DNA of 6,821 nucleotides from Pyrinomonadaceae bacterium (GTDB lineage: Bacteria; Acidobacteriota; Blastocatellia; Pyrinomonadales; Pyrinomonadaceae), in the NCBI GenBank assembly GCA_013695245.1, contig JACDAW010000457.1, forward strand, positions 1-6,821, in the 5' to 3' direction. Each line of letters begins with the position of its first letter. The first letter of the stretch is position 1. This document shows, piece after piece, positions 1-5,453 of the stretch. A program made the translations under genes and the position numbers. Below the pieces are notes generated by a model that was given only the letters and a program-made list of their open reading frames with translations, was not told the DNA's origin and did no database searches.

Positions 1-180
1 TTTGTCTGGACAACCGGCCGCGTTAATCGCAATCAGTGGGCCATGATAAGTGCGCCGGTACGTTTTAGTTACAGGTCGCACACGCCCACGATGTGTGACA
101 ACCAACTCGCCGACCTCGACCTCAGCAATCGGCTTCACGCTACTGTCACTCATTAAGATTAATGCATGACCATCAAAACA
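1..180 (-). mobile_element. Intein N-terminal part inside GuaB (truncated by window edge)
   Basis: Sixty residues from Cys357 to the window edge match the N-terminal splicing block of inteins and nothing in IMP dehydrogenase. Cys1 opens the stretch CFDGHALILMSDSSVKPIAE, followed by VGELVVTH and GRVRPV. This is the usual block A pattern: Cys1, a short strand, a turn, KPI-E, VG(D/E)-V. A YHGPLIAIN strand follows, as is common before block B (TxxH), which would lie beyond the window. The element sits after GPGSI, so it would occupy the IMPDH catalytic Cys position. In splicing, the first residue after the intein must supply Cys, Ser or Thr; for an active enzyme this should be Cys. Whether it is a mini-intein or carries a homing endonuclease cannot be seen. 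The frame is open throughout. Assignment rests on motif recognition and position at a highly conserved active-site loop, a typical intein location. Confidence 0.87.
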
Positions 181-1248
181 TATCGAGCCCGGACCAATTC
201 CGGTCTTGACCGCATCGACTCCGGCAGAAATCAATTCGCGCGTTGCTTCGCCGGTCGCAACGTTTCCGGCCACTAATTGCATCTCCGGATGACGGCGTTT
301 GATTTCACGCACCGCCTCGACGACGCGCGTGGTGCAGATTGAACCGGGGCCGATGCCGACTTTAACCGCGTCAACTCCCGCCTCGATCAACTCGCGTGTC
401 GCTTCTGCCGTAGCGACATTTCCAGCGGCCAACTGTGTCTCCGGGTGGCGGCGTTTGATGTTGCGCACGGCCTCGATGACGCGCGCCGAATGCCCGTGCG
501 CCGTGTCAACAACGATGCAATCAACACGCGCTTTAACGAGTTCGTCGGCGCGCTCCGTGTAATCTCCCGTCACGCCAATAGCTGCTGCGACGCGCAGACG
601 GCCGAGATCGTCTTTCGCCGCGAGTGGATATTTGATCGCTTTTTGAATGTCTTTGACTGTAATTAATCCTTTGAGGTGTTTGTCGGAATCAACGACGAGG
701 AGTTTTTCGATGCGATGCTTTTGCAGCACAGCTTTCGCTTGATCGAGCGTTGTGCCGACGGGCACGGTGATCAGAGGTTGCGGCGTCATCACTTCTGAAA
801 CGGGAATCTCGAAGCGCGTCTCGAAGCGCAAGTCGCGGTTCGTGATGATGCCGACGAGATGCCCACCTGCGTCAACGACGGGCACGCCGCTAATCTTGAA
901 ACGCTCCATCACGGCGAGCGCCTCGCGGACGGGGCGGTCGGGGCGGATCGTCACCGGATCGACGATCATTCCCGATTCGCTTCGTTTAACTTTATCTACC
1001 TCTTCCGCCTGTCGCTCGATAGAGAGATTTCGATGAACGACGCCGATGCCGCCCGCCTGCGCGATGGCGATGGCGAGCGGGCTTTCGGTGACGGTATCCA
1101 TGGCGGCGGAACAGAGCGGGGTGCGTAAGGTAATGTTGCGCGTGAATTGCGTTGTGGTGTCGGTGTCGGCGGGCAACACGTCGGAGCGCGCAGGGATGAG
1201 CAACACGTCGTCGAAGGTCAAGCCTTCGATCATGTCAGGCGTAAGCAT
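1..1248 (-). CDS. guaB: IMP dehydrogenase, interrupted by an intein (partial, C-terminus outside window)
   Basis: IMP dehydrogenase oxidises IMP to XMP with NAD+, the committed step of guanine nucleotide synthesis in the cytosol. The visible part is 416 codons. Residues 1-90 hold the typical start (GLTFDDVLLIPARS, then SAAMDTVTE and GGIGVVHRN). Residues ~95-210 are the paired CBS domains (MTPQPLITV, KLLVVDSD). The barrel continues with DTAHGHS at 248-254, GNVAT, and the catalytic loop GIGPGSICTTR with Cys305, the same number as in the E. coli enzyme. Here the protein departs from the family. Instead of running on to GVGVPQ, residues 254-305 are repeated as 306-357, and after the second GPGSI the frame enters an intein at Cys357. 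The ATG at 1246-1248 has a good ribosome site (AGGAG, 1254-1258, 5 nt upstream). It lies 105 bp downstream of the RodZ-like gene, same strand, with a heptad inverted repeat between. Identity is certain; how the mature enzyme folds is not. Confidence 0.95.
   Translation of the reverse strand, partial: MLTPDMIEGLTFDDVLLIPARSDVLPADTDTTTQFTRNITLRTPLCSAAMDTVTESPLAIAIAQAGGIGVVHRNLSIERQAEEVDKVKRSESGMIVDPVTIRPDRPVREALAVMERFKISGVPVVDAGGHLVGIITNRDLRFETRFEIPVSEVMTPQPLITVPVGTTLDQAKAVLQKHRIEKLLVVDSDKHLKGLITVKDIQKAIKYPLAAKDDLGRLRVAAAIGVTGDYTERADELVKARVDCIVVDTAHGHSARVIEAVRNIKRRHPETQLAAGNVATAEATRELIEAGVDAVKVGIGPGSICTTRVVEAVREIKRRHPEMQLVAGNVATGEATRELISAGVDAVKTGIGPGSICFDGHALILMSDSSVKPIAEVEVGELVVTHRGRVRPVTKTYRRTYHGPLIAINAAGCPDK
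178..489 (-). repeat. Two tandem 156-bp copies encoding the IMPDH catalytic-loop segment
   Basis: Residues 254-305 (bases 334-489) and 306-357 (bases 178-333) of GuaB are two head-to-tail copies of exactly 52 codons. Each holds a helix (EAVR-IKRRHPE), a strand ending GNVAT, a helix (EATREL) and the loop GIGPGSIC. By hand alignment 43 of 52 residues are identical, but only about 110 of 156 bases. Fifteen codons are identical, nine change the residue, and 28 are synonymous replacements. The exact codon-multiple length keeps the frame. Purifying selection on protein in both copies, or import of one copy from a diverged guaB, explains the pattern better than a recent slip. The likely joint is the similar stretch CGCGCGTC in the TTRVV and SARVI coding parts. 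Confidence 0.93.
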
Positions 1249-1266
1249 GAAAACTCCTAAAAGTAA

Positions 1267-1348
1267 GAAGTCAGGAGACGGAAGTCAGAAGTCAGAATGG
1301 AAAACAGATCGCTTTTATTCTGACTCCTGACTTCTGACTCCTGACTTT
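1267..1348. repeat. Heptad inverted repeat, TCAG family, between rodZ-like gene and guaB
   Basis: Two 32-nt arms (1267-1298 and 1317-1348) pair at 28 of 32 positions around an 18-nt loop. Each arm is a run of 7-bp units of the type GTCAGAA or GTCAGGA. The right arm begins 5 nt after the stop of the RodZ-like gene (read on the minus strand), and the left arm ends about 8 nt before the guaB ribosome site, so it fills the gap. In RNA it could form a long hairpin able to protect or terminate the upstream transcript. The same family recurs at 4936-5020. Confidence 0.85.
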
Positions 1349-1353
1349 CGTTT

Positions 1354-2175
1354 TTATTGCAACAGTCGTTCGTAATCTTTTGTAATAACCATCTCGGCGG
1401 ATTTAGCGCGCGATTCCGTCGGAACTTTGGCCAAACGATTGTTGATCATAACCTCTAAATTGCTTGCCATGCTGCGCGCATATTGCAAACGCAAACGCTC
1501 TTGAGGTGTGAACTCTTTCGTTTCTTCGGGTTTCAACTCAACCGCTTCAGCGCTTTTGTCGTCAACCTGAGTCTGAATCCAAACTTTCTGATTCTTAGCT
1601 CTGACGCGAACGGAAAAAGCGTTTGATAGGCTAATGGGCGCGTTCGGCGAAGGCTGCGCGTTCGGATTCGATTGTTGACGGGCGACTTCGCTGTTTGTCT
1701 GCAACTCCTGCGCGCGGTCAGCCTTTCTTCGCTGATACCAGTGCAGCGCGGCGTAAACGCCCAAGGAGAGAATAGCAAGAATGAGAATCGTTAGTAGCGC
1801 CGTCACCCACTTAGGGCGCGCTTCGTTGTTTGCATAGACGCGCGGGCGGTAAGGAGTAAACTCCTCGGATTTGTCGCCCTGCTCGTTAGCGGTGCGCGTG
1901 AAGGCTTCCATCGCCGTCGCCTCGTTGAATCCGATGTGGCGCGCGTAGGCTTTAACGAAACTGCGATTAAATATGCCGCCGGGAAGGTGTTTGTAGTTGT
2001 CGGACTCGATGGCTTCGAGATAACGCATGGAGATGCGCGTTCCTTCGGAAACCTCGCGCAAAGAGATGCCCCGCGCTTCACGCGCCGCGCGAAGTTGTTG
2101 ACCGAGAGATTGCGACGAGGAGACGGGCGCGGTCGGAGTGCCGTCTGCAACTTGGTCGGCGTTTTTCGTGTTCAC
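1354..2175 (-). CDS. RodZ-like HTH membrane protein
   Basis: A 273-residue protein with RodZ architecture. Residues ~23-90 form the helix-turn-helix of the HTH_25 type (SLGQQLRAAREARGISL, then YLEAIESDNYKHLPGGIF and RSFVKAYAR, typical RodZ signatures). A linker to ~122 is followed by one hydrophobic span at 123-147 (WVTALLTILILAILSLGVYA) with positively charged residues after it, a polar N/P/S-rich linker, and a beta-rich C-terminal domain (~183-265) resembling DUF4115. RodZ in E. coli binds MreB from the cytosolic HTH side and supports rod shape; many phyla carry related proteins whose role is less clear, so no symbol is given. The start is GTG at 2173-2175 with only a weak purine stretch upstream; no ATG exists before the HTH. 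It faces away from the BMC operon and precedes guaB, possibly on one transcript. Confidence 0.85.
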   Translation of the reverse strand: MNTKNADQVADGTPTAPVSSSQSLGQQLRAAREARGISLREVSEGTRISMRYLEAIESDNYKHLPGGIFNRSFVKAYARHIGFNEATAMEAFTRTANEQGDKSEEFTPYRPRVYANNEARPKWVTALLTILILAILSLGVYAALHWYQRRKADRAQELQTNSEVARQQSNPNAQPSPNAPISLSNAFSVRVRAKNQKVWIQTQVDDKSAEAVELKPEETKEFTPQERLRLQYARSMASNLEVMINNRLAKVPTESRAKSAEMVITKDYERLLQ

Positions 2176-2193
2176 GTGGCGTTAATCTTTACG

Positions 2194-2221
2194 CAAGCAT
2201 TTCCAAGCGCTTGATTCAAGC
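2194..2221. promoter_or_regulatory. Clustered CAAGC palindromes upstream of the RodZ-like gene
   Basis: Two overlapping palindromes, CAAGCGCTTG (2204-2213) and GCTTGATTCAAGC (2209-2221, one central base), plus a third CAAGC at 2194-2198, lie 19-46 bases before the GTG start of the RodZ-like gene. Such symmetry is typical of a dimeric repressor operator but could equally be an RNA hairpin in the leader. No regulator can be named. Confidence 0.3.
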
Positions 2222-2335
2222 AATTTAAAGACCGGGGGTTGATTATTACACCACTACTTGAGACGAACAGAAAAATCATAACGTGCCGTTCGGAAAGGTG
2301 TCAAACAGTTTAGATTTTAAAAACAATCTTGTTCC

Positions 2336-2368
2336 TTGATTCTTGCGCAGCACGGTGCTACGTTTGCA
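2336..2368 (+). promoter_or_regulatory. Candidate promoter for the BMC operon (sigma70-like or sigma54-like)
   Basis: Two overlapping readings exist. A sigma70-like pair TTGATT (2336-2341) and TACGTT (2359-2364) is spaced 17 bp. A sigma54-like element CGGTGCTACGTTTGCA (2353-2368) has the GG and GC dinucleotides 12 bp apart as required and a TTGCA end, but a poor middle. An 11-bp palindrome AGCACGGTGCT (2349-2359) lies in the same place. Transcription would begin about 60-75 bases before the first gene. Both matches are imperfect and could be chance. Confidence 0.25.
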
Positions 2369-2441
2369 GCTTACAAACCGGGTCAAATGTGCGAACTGTT
2401 TTTAACTTTTACAATTAAAGATCAAGTGAAGGAGACGACCG

Positions 2442-2840
2442 ATGCCTCTCGAAGCACTCGGAATGATTGAAACCAAAGGATTCGTCGGAGCGGTGGAAGC
2501 GGCAGACGCGATGGTTAAGGCCGCCAACGTCCAACTGCTCGGCAAAGAATACATCGGCGCAGGCTATGTGACGATCTTCGTGCGCGGCGATGTCGGCGCG
2601 GTGAAAGCGGCGACGGACGCAGGCGCCGCCGCCGCGCGCCGCGTCGGAGAACTCATCAGCGTGCACGTCATTCCGCGCCCGCACGGTGAAGTCGAGCGCG
2701 TGCTGCCGAAGAACGGGCAGAACCGCTACAGTCCCGATGAACGCGCCCTGCAAGGCGGACAAGGACAAATCAGTGAAGGCGACGCGGGACGTTCGCTTCC
2801 CGCCGGACAGCGCGACAACAACAAGGAAAGAGCGAAATGA
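2442..2840 (+). CDS. BMC-H microcompartment shell protein (PduA/CsoS1-type)
   Basis: Forms hexagonal tiles of the protein shell, with a central pore for small metabolites. The first ~90 residues are a full single BMC domain very close to PduA: EALGMIETKGFVGAVEAADA, then VRGDVGAVKAATDAGAAAAR and HVIPRPH-EVE. Lys26 and Arg79 stand at the PduA edge-contact positions. The pore loop reads I38-G39-A40-G41, where PduA has Ser40, and Tyr42 follows. Residues ~91-132 form a polar, charged tail (GQGQISEGDAG, ending NNKERAK) longer than the usual short C-terminus. It opens the operon: ATG at 2442 with ribosome site AAGGAG 7 nt upstream, the strongest in the window, as fits the most abundant shell protein. 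The stop is followed immediately by a heptad inverted repeat and then the aldehyde dehydrogenase. Family assignment is secure; which BMC type it serves is not decided by this protein alone. Confidence 0.97.
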   Translation: MPLEALGMIETKGFVGAVEAADAMVKAANVQLLGKEYIGAGYVTIFVRGDVGAVKAATDAGAAAARRVGELISVHVIPRPHGEVERVLPKNGQNRYSPDERALQGGQGQISEGDAGRSLPAGQRDNNKERAK

Positions 2841-2931
2841 ATTTTTGATTTTAGATTTGCGATTTTTGATTAAAGAACGAACTGCAAGTTCAACTCCGTG
2901 ATTTCAAATCGGCAATCAAAAATCAAAAATT
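2841..2931. repeat. Heptad inverted repeat, ATTTTTG family, between shell gene and dehydrogenase
   Basis: The left arm (2841-2874) is a run of 7-bp units such as ATTTTTG and ATTTTAG, starting on the base after the BMC-H stop. The right arm (2901-2931) carries the complement (units such as TCAAAAA). The outer two units pair almost fully, inner ones only partly; the loop is ~26 nt. It fills the gap up to the ribosome site of the next gene and could act as an mRNA hairpin separating shell protein dosage from enzyme dosage. Confidence 0.8.
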
Positions 2932-2936
2932 CCCGT

Positions 2937-2942
2937 GAGGTG
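2937..2942 (+). promoter_or_regulatory. Ribosome binding site choosing the dehydrogenase start
   Basis: GAGGTG lies 4 nt before the ATG at 2947 (6 nt counting from GAGG). An in-frame GTG at 2935 overlaps it and has only repeat sequence upstream, so the ATG at 2947 is taken as the start. Confidence 0.6.
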
Positions 2943-2946
2943 CTCT

Positions 2947-4935
2947 ATGTCGGTTGATAAAGACCTTGTGTCGGTGCAGCAGGCGCGCGATCTAATCGAA
3001 GCAGCACATCGGGCGCAGACGGCGCTCGTCCATTTCGATCAAAATAAGATTGACGCGATCTGCGAAGCGATGGCGAAGGCGGCGCTACGGGAAGCGGCGC
3101 GATTGGGCGCACTGGCCGTCCAAGAAACTGGCTACGGCATTGCGGATGATAAGCGTGAGAAGAATCGTTTCGCGTCGGAAGACGTGTGGAACTACTTCAA
3201 GGGGCTGCGCACGGTCGGCGTCGTCAATGAATCGAAAGACGTGATGGAGATCGCCTCTCCGCGCGGAGTCGTCGCCGGAATCATTCCATCAACCAATCCG
3301 ACCTCAACCGCAATCTTTAAAATCCTGATCGCCATTAAATCACGCAATGCGATTGTGCTTTCGCCGCACCCATCGGCCGCAGGCTGCATTAACGAAACGG
3401 CGAAGGTGATGCGCGATGCCGGAGTGAAAGCGGGACTCCCCGCCGAAGCCATCGGCTGCATGACAACCGCGACCATCGAGGGTACGGAAACCCTCATGAA
3501 GCACAAGCAGACGGCGCTCATCCTTGCAACGGGCGGCATCGGTCTTGTGCGCGCGGCGTATTCGTCGGGCAAGCCTGCGTTCGGCGTCGGGCCCGGCAAT
3601 GTGCCCGTGTTCGTCGAGCGCACGGCGGAAGTTGGGCGCGCGGTGCAGAATATTTTAACAGGCAAGTGTTTTGACAACGGAACGATCTGCGCTTCGGAGC
3701 AAGCGATTGTCGTGGATGCGCCCGTTGCAAAATCTGTGCGCGAACAATTGAAAGAGCAGGGCGCGCATTTCCTAAGCGCGGCGGAAGCCGACCAGCTTGC
3801 AAAAGTGGTTGCCACTCCGCAGCGCAGTCTTAATCCGCAAATCGTCGGTCGCTCGGTCGAAACGATTGCGAAGATGGCGAATTTAAATGTGCCGCCCGAC
3901 ACGCGCTGCCTCATCGCGGAGGTCGGCGGCGTCGGGCGCGAGCACCCGCTTTCAATGGAGAAGCTCTCGCCTATTCTCGCCTTCTATGTTGAAGACGGAT
4001 TGGAGCGCGGCGCGGCGCGGTGCTTTGAGATTTTATCTTACGGCGGTATGGGCCACACCGCCGGTGTCCACACAGGGTCGCGCGATGTGGCGCGCGCCTT
4101 CGGCACGGAGATGCCCGCTTCGCGCGTGATCGTCAATAGCCCAACCACGCACGGAGCAATCGGATTTTCAACCGCGCTTCCGCCTTCGATGACATTAGGT
4201 TGCGGCTCATGGGGCGGAAACGTGACAAGCGACAACATCTCGCCGCTCCACCTGATGGACATCAAGCGCGTTGCGTTTGAGACGCGCCCGGTCGCCAGCT
4301 CGCGTCCCGCTAAAACTACAAACGCGGCGACCGCGCAGGGAATCGTCAAGAGTTCGCCGTTTACCAAACCTTCCGGCGCAACGCAAACTCCGGCGGCTGC
4401 TCCGCAGATTAGCCGCGATGAGATCGCAGGGATTGTGGATCGCTTTCTATCGAATCGCAGCGTAAATACAACTTCCGCGCCATCCATTGATCTCTCAAAC
4501 GCGCACTTGCAGCCGACCCTCTCGCCAATGCCGCATCAACCCGGCGTTGATGTGGCGGACGAGGCTCAACAATCGTTCGGTGCAGCAGCGCCGCACGCCG
4601 AGGCCGCGCCCGTCGCCGAAGCGAATGGCGACAGCAACGCCTACGCTTCAGCGAACCTCGCGCAAAACAACCAAAGTCCAACTTCGCAAGCTGTTCCAGT
4701 AGCGACGACAGCGCCACCGACAGTTCAGACGATGCCGCCGAAAACATCAAACGGCAACAGCGCGCCCGCCGCCACCGCAGAGTCTAACGGTCACCGCGCG
4801 GTTGACTTCGTTTGCGAAGACGATGTGCGCCGCGCGATGCAGAAGGGCGAAAAGATTTACACCAACGCGCGCACGATCATCACGCCCGCTGCCCACGATA
4901 TGGGTGACGCAGCCGAAGTGTTTGCAAAAACATAG
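2947..4935 (+). CDS. CoA-acylating aldehyde dehydrogenase, BMC-associated, with long C-terminal extension
   Basis: Oxidises an aldehyde to its acyl-CoA with NAD+ and CoA inside the microcompartment. Residues ~1-448 are the aldehyde dehydrogenase fold: SPRGVVAGIIPSTNPTST (cofactor site), GGIGLVRAAYSSGKPAFGVG, and the catalytic Cys248 in FDNGTICASEQAIVV. This motif is that of the AdhE N-terminal and acetylating acetaldehyde dehydrogenase group, to which PduP, EutE and sulfoacetaldehyde dehydrogenase are related; the exact substrate cannot be read. Family members are usually ~450-500 residues, this one 662. Its tail is an Ala/Pro/Thr/Gln-rich linker with two ordered islands: an amphipathic helix at 488-505, likely an encapsulation peptide, and a EutQ-like module at 619-662. 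It sits between the BMC-H and EutN shell genes, which supports its role as core cargo. Start ATG 2947 is chosen from the GAGG ribosome site. A heptad repeat follows the stop. Confidence 0.93.
   Translation: MSVDKDLVSVQQARDLIEAAHRAQTALVHFDQNKIDAICEAMAKAALREAARLGALAVQETGYGIADDKREKNRFASEDVWNYFKGLRTVGVVNESKDVMEIASPRGVVAGIIPSTNPTSTAIFKILIAIKSRNAIVLSPHPSAAGCINETAKVMRDAGVKAGLPAEAIGCMTTATIEGTETLMKHKQTALILATGGIGLVRAAYSSGKPAFGVGPGNVPVFVERTAEVGRAVQNILTGKCFDNGTICASEQAIVVDAPVAKSVREQLKEQGAHFLSAAEADQLAKVVATPQRSLNPQIVGRSVETIAKMANLNVPPDTRCLIAEVGGVGREHPLSMEKLSPILAFYVEDGLERGAARCFEILSYGGMGHTAGVHTGSRDVARAFGTEMPASRVIVNSPTTHGAIGFSTALPPSMTLGCGSWGGNVTSDNISPLHLMDIKRVAFETRPVASSRPAKTTNAATAQGIVKSSPFTKPSGATQTPAAAPQISRDEIAGIVDRFLSNRSVNTTSAPSIDLSNAHLQPTLSPMPHQPGVDVADEAQQSFGAAAPHAEAAPVAEANGDSNAYASANLAQNNQSPTSQAVPVATTAPPTVQTMPPKTSNGNSAPAATAESNGHRAVDFVCEDDVRRAMQKGEKIYTNARTIITPAAHDMGDAAEVFAKT
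4408..4461 (+). other. Putative encapsulation peptide in the dehydrogenase tail
   Basis: Residues 488-505 (ISRDEIAGIVDRFLSNRS) are predicted to form one amphipathic helix, with Ile493, Ile496, Val497, Phe500 and Leu501 on one face and charged residues opposite. It is flanked on both sides by flexible Ala/Pro/Thr-rich linkers. This is the known layout of BMC encapsulation peptides, short helices joined to cargo by a linker that bind shell proteins. It is internal to the tail rather than at the extreme end. Confidence 0.65.
4801..4932 (+). other. EutQ-like end module of the dehydrogenase
   Basis: Residues 619-662 read DFVCEDDVRRAM, then GEKIYTNARTIITPAAHDMG. The order acidic-DVR-A-x-GE, then IITP-A, matches from memory the N-terminal stretch of EutQ (ITANDIR-A, GE, IITPEA) and resembles the TP-A motif at the start of EutT. 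Both belong to BMC ethanolamine systems. The function of this stretch as a dehydrogenase tail is unknown; it may be a second docking or assembly element. Confidence 0.5.
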
Positions 4936-5020
4936 AACTCAGGAGTCAGAAGACAGGAGACAGAACAAAACTGTTTTCCGTCCTTCATGCTGACTCCTGA
5001 CTTCTGGATTCTGACTTCTG
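4936..5020. repeat. Heptad inverted repeat, TCAG family, between dehydrogenase and EutN genes
   Basis: The left arm (4936-4965) is built of 7-bp units such as GAGTCAG and AAGACAG, starting on the base after the dehydrogenase stop. The right arm (4990-5020) is CTGACTC- and CTGACTT-type units. Arms pair at roughly five to six of seven bases per unit. The right arm ends 5 nt before the EutN ATG. It is the same family as 1267-1348 but with different unit order. Confidence 0.82.
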
Positions 5021-5025
5021 TTTTT

Positions 5026-5370
5026 ATGTTTCTCGGTAAAGTTGTCGGCACCGTCTGGTCAACGAAGAAGACGCCTGATCTGGAGGGCGTGCGGTTTCTC
5101 GTTGTGCATCCTTACGATCTCGACAAGGAGCCGACGAAGAATATCGTTATCGTTGCGGATCGACTCGGCGCAGGTGTCGGCGAAATGGTGATGTGCGCTT
5201 ACGGCAAAGCGGCGCGCTCGGCCATCGGCGATCAGGAGATGTCAATTGAGGCGGCCGTGGTGGGTATCGTTGATCGCGTGGACGTGCACGATACGGAATC
5301 AGAAGAACTCGACCGCGCCGCACGCGAACTCCGCGCGGGCGACAACGGAACGATCAGAAGGCAAAAGTAA
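5026..5370 (+). CDS. EutN/CcmL-type BMC-P pentameric vertex protein
   Basis: Forms pentamers that close the vertices of the icosahedral BMC shell. The 114 residues follow the EutN_CcmL pattern: FLGKVVGTVWSTKK at the start, LEGVRFLVVHP, IVIVADRLGAGVGEMVM, the small-residue turn with AARSAIGD, and a closing AAVVGIVDRVDV. The core takes ~90 residues, and the last ~25 (ESEELDRAARELRAG then TIRRQK) are a charged helical tail. The final residues and the stop codon are encoded within the left arm of the next heptad repeat, so the tail end may be set by repeat insertion. The ATG at 5026 fits the conserved start of the family, though no Shine-Dalgarno is present: the bases before it are the T-rich end of a repeat arm. 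Upstream in-frame TTG 4987 would translate the repeat and is not accepted. Confidence 0.96.
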   Translation: MFLGKVVGTVWSTKKTPDLEGVRFLVVHPYDLDKEPTKNIVIVADRLGAGVGEMVMCAYGKAARSAIGDQEMSIEAAVVGIVDRVDVHDTESEELDRAARELRAGDNGTIRRQK

Positions 5371-5446
5371 AAAGGTAAAAGGCAAAAGTTAAGAGTAATA
5401 GCGAAGATTTCTTTTATCCTCATTTTGCCTTTTTACTTTTGCCTTC
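5357..5446. repeat. Heptad inverted repeat, GCAAAAG family, between EutN and ACT genes
   Basis: Bases 5357-5380 and 5423-5446 pair at 23 of 24 positions, the first 19 of them without a mismatch. The units are 7-bp, such as GGCAAAA and GTAAAAA, running on to ~5400 on the left. The left arm overlaps the last codons and the TAA stop (5368-5370) of the EutN gene, and the right arm ends 7 nt before the ATG of the ACT gene. This third family shares no sequence with the TCAG or ATTTTTG types. Confidence 0.85.
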
Positions 5447-5453
5447 TTTAACT

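Larger units (their letters stand above)
2176..2441. other. Divergent intergenic region between RodZ-like gene and BMC operon
   Basis: This 266-bp spacer separates two divergently transcribed genes and must hold a promoter for each. It is more AT-rich than the flanking genes, with A/T runs near 2311-2330 and 2398-2420. It holds the CAAGC palindromes (2194-2221), a candidate BMC promoter (2336-2368) and the BMC-H ribosome site AAGGAG at 2429-2434, 7 nt before the ATG. For the minus-strand gene only a weak -10-like TAATAAT near 2240 was seen. No heptad repeat, tRNA or open frame was found in it. Confidence 0.6.

Noticed and set aside
178..489. Frameshift or pseudogene explanation for the odd guaB C-terminal part
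   Set aside because: The frame is open from 1248 to base 1, the repeat is exactly 52 codons, and the part after it has intein motifs.
2935..2946. GTG start four codons before the dehydrogenase ATG
   Set aside because: It overlaps the ribosome site GAGG that serves ATG 2947 and has no site of its own.
3192..3914. A 240-codon open frame on the minus strand inside the dehydrogenase gene
   Set aside because: It is antisense to a highly conserved catalytic domain, has no recognisable domain, and reflects codon bias of the true gene.
4038..4487. A 149-codon minus-strand open frame opposite the dehydrogenase linker
   Set aside because: Antisense shadow of the same gene; composition is biased and there is no ribosome site or family signature.
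4936..5020. CRISPR array reading of the short repeated units
   Set aside because: Units are 7 bp with no spacers between and the arms are inverted, unlike CRISPR repeats.
4987..5025. Upstream TTG start adding 13 residues to the EutN protein
   Set aside because: The extra residues are translated from a heptad repeat arm; the family begins at MFLGK, at ATG 5026.
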